Below, piece by piece: positions 22,929-31,926 of a stretch of 64,000 nt of DNA. The notes under the pieces are model-generated. The model did not search any database. It saw only the letters and a list, made by a program, of their open reading frames with translations, and had not been told where the DNA came from. Each line of letters starts with the position of its first letter. Positions within the stretch are counted from its first letter, which is position 1. The translations under genes were made by a program, and so were the position numbers. This stretch comes from Hymenobacter sp. YIM 151500-1 (GTDB lineage Bacteria > Bacteroidota > Bacteroidia > Cytophagales > Hymenobacteraceae), in NCBI RefSeq assembly GCF_025979885.1, contig NZ_CP110139.1:2356001-2420000 (forward strand), in the 5' to 3' direction.

Positions 22929-24980
22929 TTAGCGAGTAAAGAAAGCTTGCAGCTGGCCCAGCTCCAGCAGTACCAGGGTGCGGCGGCCGTCGGGGGTGTA
23001 GTTGGGTACCTGGCAGGCGAAGAGCTTATCCACGAGGGCCGTCATTTCCAGCTCGGAGAGGCGGGAGCCGGCGGCGCTGGCCGCCACGCGCCGGGCCAGG
23101 GCGCGGGCCAACTGCTCACGGCGGTCCAGCTTAACGGTGCCGCTGCCGGTGCGAAACTGCTCGATGAGGCCTTCCAGCAGCTCCTTTTCGTCGCGGGCCG
23201 GCACGTCGGCCGGAATGCCCTCCACGGCAATGGTGTTTTTGCCGAAGTCGGTGAAGCGGAAGCCCAGGGCACGCAGGGCTTCTTCTACTTCGCGCAGCAC
23301 GGCGAAATCCTGGGGCGTAAACGTGACCGTGCGCGGAAACAGCAGGGTCTGGGAGGCGCTGGTGTCGCGCTCCAGGGCCTGAGCGTACTGCTCAAACAGG
23401 ATTCGCTCCCGCGCCGCCACCTGGTCAATCAGCATGACGCCCGATTTCACGGGCACCAGCAGATACTGCTGGTGCAGCTGGAGCACCTTATTGCCCGGCC
23501 CCGTGGACGACTCGCGCAGGGGCAACTCCGGCGCCGGGGCGGCGGATTGAGCTGGAATAGTTTCCAAGGGCGGCAGGCCAGCAAAAGCTGCCGCTGCTAC
23601 AGAGGCTCCGGACTCATCTTCAGCTTCAGGAACAGGCGGCGCGGGACGGGCGGCAGTGAAGGCGGTGGCCGAGGGCACCGGCACGCCGGTGGCTGTGGCT
23701 TCGCGCTCCACATCGGGCACCTTTACCTGCTGAAGACTTTTATAAAACTCTTCCAGCTCCCGCTTGGCCTGCTCAGTAGGCCGGGGCGGCAATTGCCGCT
23801 CGTACGCATCGGTTCGGGCGGGGGGAAAACCGGCAGGTGTCGTGCGAGGCGTGGCCGCGCGAGCGGCGGCCGAGGCCAGGGCGTCCGGCTGGAAGTCCTG
23901 CGTAAACGGGTGCTGCTCGGTGCCCGCTAGGCGCAGGGGCTGAATGGGGGCGAAGTTCACGTCCCCGTCAAAATCCAGGGAGGGCGCCATGTTGTGCAGG
24001 CCCAGGCTTTGCTTCACGGCGGCCCGCACAATGGCGTACACGGTCTTCTCGTCCTCGAACTTGATTTCCGTCTTGGTGGGGTGCACATTGATGTCGATGG
24101 CCTTGGGGTCCAGCTCCAGAAACAGCACGTAGAACGGGTGCGTGTCTTTAGGCAACAGGCCTTCGTAGGCGGCCAGCACGGCGTGGTTGAGGTAGGCCGA
24201 GCGGATAAACCGGTTGTTGACGAAGAAAAACTGGTCGCCCCGGCTTTTCTTGGCCGACTCCGGCTTACCGATAAAGCCCTTTACGGTAATAAAGGGCGTC
24301 ACCTCCTCCACCTGGGCCAGCTGCTCCTTGTAGCCGTTGCCGAGCAGGCTTACGATGCGCTGGCTTAGCTTGCCGGCCGGCAGGTTGAACACCTCCAGGT
24401 CGTTCTGAAACAGCGAGAAGCCAATCTGCGGATTTGCCAGGGCCACGTGCTGAAACTCGTCCAGGATGTGGCGCATTTCCACCGCGTTGCTCTTGAGGAA
24501 GTTGCGGCGGGCCGGCACGTTGAAGAACAGGTTCTTGACGCTGATGCTGGTGCCGTCGGGGCAGGCTACGGGCTGCTGGGAGCTGATCTGGGAGCCTTCC
24601 ACCAGCAGCAGGGTGCCGGTATCCTGGTCGCGCTGCTTGGTGCGCAGCTCCAGCTGGGATACGGCGGCAATGGAGGCCAGGGCCTCGCCCCGGAACCCCA
24701 GGGTACGGATGCGGAACAGGTCGTCGGTGGTGCGGATTTTGGAGGTGGCGTGGCGCTCCAGGCTCATGCGCGCGTCGGTGGGGCTCATGCCCGAGCCGTT
24801 GTCGACCACCTGCACCAGCTGCTTGCCGGCTTCTTTCACGATGAGCTGCACCTGGGTGGCGCCGGCGTCCACGGCGTTTTCCAGGAGTTCTTTCACCACC
24901 GAAGCCGGGCGCTGCACCACCTCGCCAGCCGCAATCTGGTTGGCTAAGTACTCGGGGAGCAGCTGAATAATATCTGCCAT
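22929..24980 (-). CDS. mutL: DNA mismatch repair protein MutL
   Basis: This 683-residue protein links mismatch recognition by MutS to strand removal. The GHKL ATPase N-terminus is complete: MADIIQLLPEYLANQIAAGEVVQRPASVVKELLENAVDAGA, then DNGSGM and TLGFRGEALASIA. I set the start at MADII. The middle linker (about 390-490) is Pro/Ala-rich. In the C-terminal domain the endonuclease motif DQHA-x2-E reads D-Q-V-A-A-R-E, and the end reads TPDGRRT where nicking MutLs have CPHGRPT. The metal-binding parts therefore look altered, and nicking activity is uncertain. Confidence 0.93.
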   Translation of the reverse strand: MADIIQLLPEYLANQIAAGEVVQRPASVVKELLENAVDAGATQVQLIVKEAGKQLVQVVDNGSGMSPTDARMSLERHATSKIRTTDDLFRIRTLGFRGEALASIAAVSQLELRTKQRDQDTGTLLLVEGSQISSQQPVACPDGTSISVKNLFFNVPARRNFLKSNAVEMRHILDEFQHVALANPQIGFSLFQNDLEVFNLPAGKLSQRIVSLLGNGYKEQLAQVEEVTPFITVKGFIGKPESAKKSRGDQFFFVNNRFIRSAYLNHAVLAAYEGLLPKDTHPFYVLFLELDPKAIDINVHPTKTEIKFEDEKTVYAIVRAAVKQSLGLHNMAPSLDFDGDVNFAPIQPLRLAGTEQHPFTQDFQPDALASAAARAATPRTTPAGFPPARTDAYERQLPPRPTEQAKRELEEFYKSLQQVKVPDVEREATATGVPVPSATAFTAARPAPPVPEAEDESGASVAAAAFAGLPPLETIPAQSAAPAPELPLRESSTGPGNKVLQLHQQYLLVPVKSGVMLIDQVAARERILFEQYAQALERDTSASQTLLFPRTVTFTPQDFAVLREVEEALRALGFRFTDFGKNTIAVEGIPADVPARDEKELLEGLIEQFRTGSGTVKLDRREQLARALARRVAASAAGSRLSELEMTALVDKLFACQVPNYTPDGRRTLVLLELGQLQAFFTR

Positions 24981-25075
24981 ACACAAAAGGAATTTCGACG
25001 AGAAAGGCGGGCGGTTCACCCCGCCAGCGGCCGGCCCTAGGTGCCTGACTACAACCGGCGTCGGGAAATAATCCG

Positions 25076-25083
25076 TAAGTTTG
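25076..25083 (+). promoter_or_regulatory. -7 promoter element TAAGTTTG before the GH3 fusion gene
   Basis: A perfect TAnnTTTG lies 214 bases before the ATG at 25298, within the 317-base divergent gap with mutL. If it is used, the leader is long. I see no other feature in this gap. Confidence 0.5.
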
Positions 25084-25297
25084 CGGCCAGCTTTTGTGCG
25101 CGCCGCACTGGACGGATTTTTGCGCTGGTGCGTTAGGAAGGGGAAAGTTGGCAGGGACGCCGCGGCCACAAACACCAGCGGCGGCCCCGGCCGGCGCTCC
25201 GCTGGAGCCCGCACGAGAGTGGGCAAAAGTAGGGCTATTTCCGCTTGCTTTCAATCTTGCCCGAACCCTCTTATCAGACCCGAACTCCCGAGAGCCG

Positions 25298-28255
25298 ATG
25301 CTCAAAGACTTGCGGATTAGACTCCTTCTGCTGCTGTTGGCCGTTACGGGTCTAGTCATTTCCTCGTCGGCGCCGCGCCTGCCCGACGACGGCACCCGGC
25401 CCATGTCGGTGGCGGAGCAAACCTGGGTGGACAGCGTATTCAACTCCCTGACGCCCGACCAGCGCCTGGGTCAGCTGTTTATGGTGGCGGCCTACTCCAA
25501 CAAGGACCGTAAGCACGCGCAGTACATCGAGTTCCTGGTCAAGAACTACAACATCGGGGGGCTGATGTTTTTGCAGGGTGGCCCGCGCCGGCAGGCCTTG
25601 CTCACCAACCGCTACCAAGCGGCTGCCAAGGTGCCCCTGCTCGTGGCCATGGACGCCGAGTGGGGCCTCGATATGCGCCTCGACTCGTCCATGCACTTTG
25701 CCAAGCAGATGACGCTGGGCGCCATGGACGACGACCAGTACGTGTACCAGATGGGCCGCGAAATAGCCCTGAAGATGAAGGCCTTGGGCGTGCACGTGAG
25801 CTTTTCGCCGGTCGTGGATGTCAACTCCAACCCCAGCAATCCGGTTATCGGCAACCGCTCCTTCGGTGAAAACAAGGAGCAGGTGGCCCGGCGCGGTATT
25901 CAGTACATCCGCGGCTTGCAGGACCACGGCGTGCTGGCCGTAGCCAAGCACTTCCCCGGTCACGGCGACACTGATGTGGACTCCCACGTAGCCCTGCCAG
26001 TTATCAACTCCGACCTGGCCCGCCTGACCAACGTGGACCTGTACCCGTTCCAGAAATCGTTTGAGCAGGGCGTGATGGGCGTGATGGTGGGCCACTTGTA
26101 TATGCCCTTGTTCGACACGGTGCGTACCTTATCGGCTACCATTTCCCGGAACCTGGTAACGGGCCTGCTCAAGGAGAAGATGGGCTACCGGGGCCTGGTG
26201 TTCACCGACGCGCTGAATATGAAAAGCGTGTCGAACCTGTACAAGGCCGGGGAGCTGGACGCCTTGGCCCTGGCCGCTGGCAACGACGTGCTCCTGTTTT
26301 CGGAAGACGTGCCCGTGGCCCTGGTGAAGATCAAGGAAGCCATTGCCGCCGGGCAGATTACCCAGGAAGACGTGGACCAACGGGTGCGTAAGATGCTGCG
26401 GGCCAAGTACTGGGCCGGCCTCAACCGCTACCGCCCCATCGACGTGCCCAACCTGATGACCAACCTGAACCGGCCCCTGAGCCGGCTGGTGCAGCAGCAG
26501 ATTTACGAGCACGCCACCACCGTCGTCAAAAATGACGACGACCTGTTGCCCTTCCACCGCCTCGACACGCTGCGCATTGCGGCCGTCACCATCGGGTCGG
26601 AGGCCTCGACCTACCGCGAGATTATGGGCAAGTACCAGAGCGGCCCGGTGTACGCCGTGCCCAACCGCTACGCCCTCGACTCGACCTTTGCCCGCATTGC
26701 CGGCCGCCTGGCGCCCTACAATGTGGTGGTGGTGAGTTTGCACAACATGAACAACACGCCCACCCACAACTACGGCATCGGGGAAGGGGCGCTGAAGTTT
26801 CTGCAAGAGCTGCAAGCCAACCCGCGCGTCAAAACCGTGGTGGTGGCTTTCGGTAATGCCTACTCGCTCAAGCACCTGGAAGCCAGCCGCACGCTGGTGT
26901 GCGGCTACGAAGACAACTACCCCGCCCAGCTGGTGGTGCCCCAGGTGCTATTTGGGGCCCTGCCCGCCAAGGGCCGCCTGCCGGTCACGGTGTCCGAAAC
27001 CCTCAAAGCCGGCCAGGGCCTGCCCACCCCCGACTTCCGCCGCCTACGCTACGGCACGCCAGAGGCCGTAAACCTCGACTCCCGCATCTTGGCCCAGATT
27101 GACAACGTGGCCCTGGAGTCGGTGGCTTACGCGGCGGCGCCGGGCTGCCAGGTGCTGGTAGCCAAGGACGGCATGGTGGTGTTCGACAAAAGCTACGGCT
27201 ACTGCACCTACGACAAGTCGCAGCCCGTCAACAGCAGCACGCTCTACGACCTGGCGTCGGTGACGAAGGTGGCCGGCACCTTGCAGGCCATCATGTATCT
27301 GAAAGACCAGGGCCGCATCAACCTCGACGATAAAGTAGCGGCCTACCTCACGGAGCTGAAGCAAACCAACAAGCGCGACATGACCGTGCGCGACGTGCTG
27401 CTGCACCAGGCTGGCCTCAAGCCGGGCATTCCCACCTGGGAGCGAACCATCACCAAGGCCAGTCCCAAGCCCACGTTCTACGCCAGCACGGCTTCGCCCG
27501 AGTTTCCGCGCCCCGTGACGCCCGAGCTGTACAGCATCCGCACCGCCGACGACTCGGTGTGGACCTGGGTGCAGCGCTCGGGCCTGCTGCCCAAGGTGAA
27601 GGGCAAGTATCCGGTAGAGTATTCTGACCTGAGCTTTATTATTCTGAAGCGCTTGGCTGAAAAGGTGCTCAAGGAGCCGCTGGATGCGTTTTTGCAGAAG
27701 AATTTCTATCAGCCCCTGGGCCTGGGCACCATGACTTACAACCCGCTCACGCGGTTCCCGAAGTCGTGCATTGCCCCTACCGAGAACGACACCTACTTCC
27801 GGCGCACCCAGCTGCAAGGCACCGTGCACGACCAGTCAGCGGCCATGGTGGGCGGCGTGGGCGGGCACGCGGGCCTGTTCTCGAATGCCAACGACCTGGC
27901 CGTGCTGATGCAGATGAACCTGCAAAATGGCCGCTACGGCGGGCACCGCTTCTACCAGACGCCCGTAGTGACGGAGTTTGCCCGCAGCACCGAGGCCGGC
28001 AACCGCCGCGGCCTGGGCTGGGACCGGGGCGACCCATCCAAGCCCGAGGGCCCCACCAGCAACCTGTCGCCGGCCAGCACCTTTGGGCACACCGGCTTCA
28101 CAGGCACCTGCGTGTGGATGGACCCCGAAAACAAAATCCTCTACATCTTTCTTTCTAACCGCGTGTACCCGGACGCCGGCAACAACAAGCTGCGCCAGTA
28201 CAACATCCGCACCCGCATCCACGACGTGATTTATAAGTCCTTGCAGAAGACATGA
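25298..28255 (+). CDS. GH3 beta-N-acetylhexosaminidase fused to a serine hydrolase (beta-lactamase fold)
   Basis: This 985-residue exported protein joins two enzymes. Residues 1-24 are a signal sequence. Residues 45-400 are a GH3 domain of the NagZ type, with KHFPGHGDT at 217-225, the DSH histidine at 230 and the nucleophile Asp304 in FTDALNMK. A GH3 C-terminal-like part follows to about 570. Residues 600-985 form a class C-like serine hydrolase with S654-V-T-K657, a Tyr motif Y-S-D in EYSDLSF and H-T-G in place of K-T-G. NagZ-type enzymes cut GlcNAc from cell-wall fragments; the second domain could act on peptidoglycan peptides or esters. Fusions of this type occur in Bacteroidota, as far as I recall. 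Confidence 0.9.
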   Translation: MLKDLRIRLLLLLLAVTGLVISSSAPRLPDDGTRPMSVAEQTWVDSVFNSLTPDQRLGQLFMVAAYSNKDRKHAQYIEFLVKNYNIGGLMFLQGGPRRQALLTNRYQAAAKVPLLVAMDAEWGLDMRLDSSMHFAKQMTLGAMDDDQYVYQMGREIALKMKALGVHVSFSPVVDVNSNPSNPVIGNRSFGENKEQVARRGIQYIRGLQDHGVLAVAKHFPGHGDTDVDSHVALPVINSDLARLTNVDLYPFQKSFEQGVMGVMVGHLYMPLFDTVRTLSATISRNLVTGLLKEKMGYRGLVFTDALNMKSVSNLYKAGELDALALAAGNDVLLFSEDVPVALVKIKEAIAAGQITQEDVDQRVRKMLRAKYWAGLNRYRPIDVPNLMTNLNRPLSRLVQQQIYEHATTVVKNDDDLLPFHRLDTLRIAAVTIGSEASTYREIMGKYQSGPVYAVPNRYALDSTFARIAGRLAPYNVVVVSLHNMNNTPTHNYGIGEGALKFLQELQANPRVKTVVVAFGNAYSLKHLEASRTLVCGYEDNYPAQLVVPQVLFGALPAKGRLPVTVSETLKAGQGLPTPDFRRLRYGTPEAVNLDSRILAQIDNVALESVAYAAAPGCQVLVAKDGMVVFDKSYGYCTYDKSQPVNSSTLYDLASVTKVAGTLQAIMYLKDQGRINLDDKVAAYLTELKQTNKRDMTVRDVLLHQAGLKPGIPTWERTITKASPKPTFYASTASPEFPRPVTPELYSIRTADDSVWTWVQRSGLLPKVKGKYPVEYSDLSFIILKRLAEKVLKEPLDAFLQKNFYQPLGLGTMTYNPLTRFPKSCIAPTENDTYFRRTQLQGTVHDQSAAMVGGVGGHAGLFSNANDLAVLMQMNLQNGRYGGHRFYQTPVVTEFARSTEAGNRRGLGWDRGDPSKPEGPTSNLSPASTFGHTGFTGTCVWMDPENKILYIFLSNRVYPDAGNNKLRQYNIRTRIHDVIYKSLQKT

Positions 28256-28337
28256 CCTGTTGTCCGGCTTTTCTGTTTCTTTGACTCCGCAATCGGCGGT
28301 AGGGCGTTCTTTAGAGCGACTTGCCGCCGATTTTTGT

Positions 28338-28506
28338 TGTCATTCCGAGCGGAGCGAGGAATCTGAATCGCGGATTGAGCAGATTTTAGGATTGCACGGA
28401 TTTTGGTCACATTATATACAGTCATCTGTCTCGTCACCGAAATCCGCGAAATCTGAGCAATCCGCTCAATCCGCGATTCAGATTTCTCGCTCCGCTCGGA
28501 ATGACA
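28338..28506. repeat. Long inverted repeat with REP-like hairpins (GH3 fusion / bshA gap)
   Basis: Bases 28338-28410 pair with about 28434-28506 with a few mismatches. The outer ends are REP-like hairpins: stem ATTCC/GGAAT and loop GAGC-GGAG-CGA, at 28339-28364 on the plus strand and about 28480-28505 on the minus strand. The inner part uses words such as CGCGGATTGAGC. It fills most of the 318-base gap; nothing else was seen there. Confidence 0.9.
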
Positions 28507-28573
28507 GTTCTCTTCCCCTACCCTTGCTTGCCCGTCTCGCCCCCTTGACGGCGCAAGCTGAAGCTACCGCCAC

Positions 28574-29710
28574 ATGAACATCGGCATTGTCTGTTATCCT
28601 ACGTACGGCGGTTCCGGCGTGGTGGCTACGGAGTTGGGCAAGGCCCTGGCCCAGCGCGGCCACCGCGTCCACTTTATTACTTACAGCCAGCCCGTCCGCC
28701 TCGACTTCTTCAACGAGAACCTGTTCTACCACGAGGTCTACATTCCGCCCTACCCGCTGTTCCAGTTTCCGCCCTACGAGCTGGCCCTGGCCTCGAAGAT
28801 GGTGGACATCGTGCAGAACGAGAAGCTCGACGTGCTGCACGTGCACTACGCCATTCCGCACGCCTCGGCGGCCTTTATGGCCAAGCAGATTCTGCTGACC
28901 CGCGGCATCCGCATCCCGGTGGTAACTACGCTGCACGGCACCGATATTACGCTGGTGGGCAAGGACGTGAGCTACGAGCCGGTAGTGACGTTCAGCATCA
29001 ACCAGTCGGACGGCGTGACGGCCGTGTCGGCGGACCTGCGGCGGGAGACGTACGAGTATTTTGCCGTGGAGAAGGATATTGAGGTGATTCCCAACTTCAT
29101 CAACCTGGAGCGCTTCAAGAAGCAGAACAAAGGCCACTTCAAGGCCGCCATTGCCCCGGAGGGCGAACAGCTGCTCGTGCACACCAGCAACTTCCGCTCG
29201 GTGAAGCGCGTGGACGACGTGCTGCACATTTTTGCCGGGGTGCGGAAGCAGATTCCGGCCAAGCTCCTGCTCGTCGGCGACGGGCCCGACCGGCCCCGCA
29301 TCGAAAAGCTCTGCCGCGACATTGGCTTCTGCAACGACATCCGCTTCCTGGGCAAGCTCGAAGCCGTGGAAGAAGTGCTGAGCATTGCCGACCTGTTCCT
29401 GATGCCTTCCGAAAAAGAAAGCTTCGGCCTGGCTGCCCTGGAAGCCATGGCCTGCGAGGTGCCCGTCATCAGCACCGACGCGGGCGGCATCCCGGAGCTG
29501 AACGTGCACGGCCAAACCGGCATGGTCAGCCACGTCGGCGACGTAGACGACATGGTAAAGAACGCCCTGTTTGTGTTGGATGAAGAAAACCTGCCCCGCT
29601 TCAAAGCCGCCGCCCGCGCCCGCGCCGAGACGTTTGCCGTGGACAACATCGTACCCCGCTACGAAGCCTGTTACCAGCGGGCCATTGATGCGGTACTGGC
29701 AACAGTATAA
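28574..29710 (+). CDS. bshA: N-acetyl-alpha-D-glucosaminyl L-malate synthase BshA
   Basis: This 378-residue GT4 enzyme makes GlcNAc-malate, the first step of bacillithiol, a thiol redox buffer used by Bacteroidota and Firmicutes. BshA features are the N-terminal MNIGIVCYPTYGGSGVVATELG, the loop ITYSQPVRLDFFNENLFYHEV, THLHGTDIT-like TLHGTDITLVG, and HTSNFRSVKRVDDV before the UDP-binding EKESFGLAALEAMACEVPVI. It is cytoplasmic and monocistronic here, ending before a strong terminator. No other bsh gene is in the window. Confidence 0.93.
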   Translation: MNIGIVCYPTYGGSGVVATELGKALAQRGHRVHFITYSQPVRLDFFNENLFYHEVYIPPYPLFQFPPYELALASKMVDIVQNEKLDVLHVHYAIPHASAAFMAKQILLTRGIRIPVVTTLHGTDITLVGKDVSYEPVVTFSINQSDGVTAVSADLRRETYEYFAVEKDIEVIPNFINLERFKKQNKGHFKAAIAPEGEQLLVHTSNFRSVKRVDDVLHIFAGVRKQIPAKLLLVGDGPDRPRIEKLCRDIGFCNDIRFLGKLEAVEEVLSIADLFLMPSEKESFGLAALEAMACEVPVISTDAGGIPELNVHGQTGMVSHVGDVDDMVKNALFVLDEENLPRFKAAARARAETFAVDNIVPRYEACYQRAIDAVLATV

Positions 29711-29770
29711 TTGCTCTTCCAAGAGGAAGAATCCGTCTTTTTTATAAAGAACACAATCTTTGGAATGCCG

Positions 29771-29806
29771 AAAGCCCCTTACATCAACATGGATGTAAGG
29801 GGCTTT
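29771..29806. terminator. Bidirectional intrinsic terminator after bshA
   Basis: A 15-bp perfect stem (29771-29785 with 29792-29806, AAAGCCCCTTACATC) has a 6-base loop and T-run (TTTTTGA). It lies between convergent bshA and the gene ending at 29864. Confidence 0.88.
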
Positions 29807-29863
29807 TTGATGGGCTATAGTACTAATACTTGGTCGGTTATCAGAGCTGAGAAGCTGTGTCGT

Positions 29864-30241
29864 TTAAATACCTTCATCTGGAGCAGATGAATCGACACTT
29901 CCCAAACCTAAAGCAACGGTCAGTACCAATACGCTCAGCACGATGAGCCACAGGGTGTCCGAGCCTGATGCATCACTATATTGCCAGATCAGGTATAGCC
30001 CACCCCACCAGCCACCAAAGGCGGGTAGTGTTATAGCTAGCAGGCTAGGCCGTTTATTCTTAAGTAAGGCCACCAACCAGAACGCAATCAATCCTATAAT
30101 GAAGGGAATGCCGGCTACGAAGAATATAATCGTCCAGAGTATTTCACCAACGGACCTATTTTTCATCATTTCGGCCAGCGCAGGAGTAGTGGCAAGTATC
30201 CAAGCCATACCTACTGCCGCCAAACGTTTAATTCTGCTCAT
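29864..30241 (-). CDS. Uncharacterised small membrane protein
   Basis: This 125-residue protein was not recognised. The N-terminus is a signal peptide or first membrane helix (AAVGMAWILATTPALA). Two more hydrophobic segments follow at about 35-60 (ILWTIIFFVAGIPFIIGLIAFWLVALL) and 65-110 (LAITLPAFGGWWGGLYLIW, then DTLWLIVLSVLVLTVALGLG). The end is acidic. It is co-oriented with the gene at 30252 with a 10-base gap, so the pair may form one transcript. Confidence 0.6.
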   Translation of the reverse strand: MSRIKRLAAVGMAWILATTPALAEMMKNRSVGEILWTIIFFVAGIPFIIGLIAFWLVALLKNKRPSLLAITLPAFGGWWGGLYLIWQYSDASGSDTLWLIVLSVLVLTVALGLGSVDSSAPDEGI

Positions 30242-30251
30242 GCACTAATGG

Positions 30252-30788
30252 CTAGAACATAGCCACCGCCTCTCGTTTCACAGCCAACAAGGCGCCTGCG
30301 GTGGGGTCGGTTTCGTCGGTGATGAGGCTTTCGAGGATGCGCTTGGCCAGCTCGGGGCCGCGGGCGTGCTGGGGGTCGGGCAGGGTGCGAAAGGTGGTGT
30401 TGATGCGGTTTACCACGTTTTCCTGGGCCTGGCGCACCTGGGCCCAGGTTTCGGGCTGCATGTAAAGTTGCTGGCTGAGGTTGTGCTCCACCTCGGCCCG
30501 GATTTCCTGGAGCAGCAGGCGGTGGTAGTCGGCGGCGGAAAGGCCGGCCGAGCTGACGCGCACCAGCAGGTTGCTGGGCGTGATGCGCTCCAGCAGCATC
30601 GTGACGCGCTCCAGGGCTTGCAGGCGCAGGGGCAGCGTGGTTTTGCTGGCTTCCAGGCGCAGCTCCATCAGCCGGCGCTGCTGCTCCTTCTCCAGAAACT
30701 GCTGAAACAGAAAGTAGATGGCCCCGGCCACAATGAGTGCCGGCAGGATAATCTTTAGCAAATCGAACAGATACTCAGTGGTGTTCAT
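30252..30788 (-). CDS. Membrane-anchored protein, DUF7935-like
   Basis: This 178-residue protein has one N-terminal membrane segment (LLKIILPALIVAGAIYFLFQQFL) and then a long helical cytoplasmic part: RRLMELRLEASKTTLPLRLQALERVTMLLERITPSNLLVRV and LLLQEIRAEVEHNLSQQLYM. I associate this layout with a conserved Bacteroidota family (DUF7935, from memory). No enzyme motif is present. It lies divergent to the iscA-type gene. Confidence 0.6.
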   Translation of the reverse strand: MNTTEYLFDLLKIILPALIVAGAIYFLFQQFLEKEQQRRLMELRLEASKTTLPLRLQALERVTMLLERITPSNLLVRVSSAGLSAADYHRLLLQEIRAEVEHNLSQQLYMQPETWAQVRQAQENVVNRINTTFRTLPDPQHARGPELAKRILESLITDETDPTAGALLAVKREAVAMF

Positions 30789-30841
30789 TAGCGAAAGGTG
30801 GTGAGAGAACGATGATGGACGCGTAGGCCGGAAAACGTCAT

Positions 30842-30868
30842 GTCATTCCGAGCAGCGCGAGGAATGAC
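30842..30868. repeat. Single REP-like hairpin
   Basis: This lone copy reads GTC, stem ATTCC/GGAAT, loop GAGC-AGCG-CGA, and ends in GAC, so it is a full palindrome from GTC to GAC. It lies between the divergent genes at 30788 and 31052, away from any partner. Confidence 0.75.
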
Positions 30869-31013
30869 AATAGCCTTGGCACACATGAATTGGGCAAAGA
30901 TAGGCCGTGAACCGCGGGCCCCAAGCCGTTGTTATACGACCAAACGCAGCTACGGCTCGACGCAGTGTCCGTTCTTCTATTCCGAAGGCACACTGCTACT
31001 CTTGCGGGCTTCG

Positions 31014-31021
31014 TATCTTTG
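31014..31021 (+). promoter_or_regulatory. -7 promoter element TATCTTTG before the iscA-type gene
   Basis: A perfect TAnnTTTG match lies 30 bases upstream of the ATG at 31052. A TTG is present upstream at 31002, but too close for the usual spacing. Confidence 0.6.
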
Positions 31022-31051
31022 CGACCTACCTTCCCTAACGACGAACAACTT

Positions 31052-31405
31052 ATGGCAACGGCCGTTTCCACGAAACTTGCTCCCATCAGCCTCACTCCCC
31101 GCGCCCTGGAGGAGGTGAAGAATATTCTGCGCGAGAAGAACGTGCCCACTGAGTACGGCTTGCGCGTAGGCGTGCAGGGTGGCGGCTGCTCGGGCCTGAG
31201 CTACCTGCTCGGCTTCGACAAACCGAAAGACCAGGACGAAACCTTCGACCTGGAAGGCGTGACGCTCATCATGGACAAAAAGCACGCTATGTACGTGCTG
31301 GGCATGGAGGTTGACTTCCAGGATGGCCTCAACGCCCGCGGCTTCGTCTTCAACAACCCCCAGGCCAAGAGCACCTGCGGCTGCGGCTCCTCGTTCTCGG
31401 CATAA
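31052..31405 (+). CDS. Iron-sulfur cluster assembly carrier (IscA/ErpA type)
   Basis: This 117-residue A-type carrier passes iron-sulfur clusters to target enzymes. It has the three conserved cysteines: Cys46 in GGGCSG and Cys109/Cys111 in the STCGCG end. The fold is shown by ISLTPRALEEVKNILREKN and LRVGVQGGGCSGLSYLLGF. The open frame continues upstream, but the promoter at 31014 and family alignment place the start at MATAVSTK. The suf/isc genes are not in this window, so which system it serves is unknown. Confidence 0.9.
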   Translation: MATAVSTKLAPISLTPRALEEVKNILREKNVPTEYGLRVGVQGGGCSGLSYLLGFDKPKDQDETFDLEGVTLIMDKKHAMYVLGMEVDFQDGLNARGFVFNNPQAKSTCGCGSSFSA

Positions 31406-31448
31406 TCACCGATTGGCGCTGATTTCTTTGCTTGCGCTGATTAGCTAA

Positions 31449-31482
31449 AAAACAGCCCCGGCTTTGCGGCCGGGGCTGTTTT
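31449..31482. terminator. Bidirectional terminator after the iscA-type gene
   Basis: A 14-bp perfect stem (31449-31462 with 31469-31482, AAAACAGCCCCGGC) with a 6-base loop has A- and T-runs in the arms. It lies between convergent genes. Confidence 0.88.
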
Positions 31483-31504
31483 AGTACTATGCTGTAGCTG
31501 GCAA

Positions 31505-31861
31505 CTAGGCTGTTACCGGCGTGCCAAGCAATTCCATTACTGCCGCAGGATTCTTGACTTCAATGACGAGCTGATCGTAGCTGTCATCCTTTAGGTCGAT
31601 AACGAGGGCGTTCTTGGCGTTGCGCACATCCCAGAAGACGCATTTACCCTCACGCAGATAGGTGCCCGCCACTAGTACGCCGGGAATATGGGTGCCCGGC
31701 ACCCGCCAGCCTTTCCACCAGCCGCGGTGCGCGTTTGGGTCTTGGCGTACGGCTCGGATGTGAGCCCGCGGAATCTGCAACTGGCTTTTGAATGCCCATA
31801 GCTTATGCAGCCCTTTGACGTCGAATAGCACGTCACTGCCCTGGATTGTTACGTCTACCAT
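31505..31861 (-). CDS. Uncharacterised protein, PH-like fold suspected
   Basis: This 118-residue soluble protein has no signal or membrane segment. The pattern of beta strands and a final helix (VTIQGSDVLFDVKGLHKLWAFKSQLQIPRAHIRAVRQ ... ALVIDLKDDSYDQLVIEVKNPAAVMELL) resembles small bacterial PH-domain proteins, which often end in a similar helix. The match is by eye. The function is unknown. It is downstream of the GH97 gene with a 65-base gap. Confidence 0.55.
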   Translation of the reverse strand: MVDVTIQGSDVLFDVKGLHKLWAFKSQLQIPRAHIRAVRQDPNAHRGWWKGWRVPGTHIPGVLVAGTYLREGKCVFWDVRNAKNALVIDLKDDSYDQLVIEVKNPAAVMELLGTPVTA

Positions 31862-31926
31862 ATCGATGTGAGAAGTAAAGAATTGTTACGTGAATATACT
31901 TTGCTTCTCAGGAAAAGCAACTGCTT

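Noticed and set aside
22740-23930. 396-residue open frame on the plus strand opposite mutL
   Set aside because: It lies within mutL on the other strand, begins in the repeat and has no recognisable domain.
28574-29710. bshA as an ordinary surface-glycan glycosyltransferase
   Set aside because: The BshA-specific N-terminus and the HTSNFRSVKRVDDV stretch point to bacillithiol synthesis.
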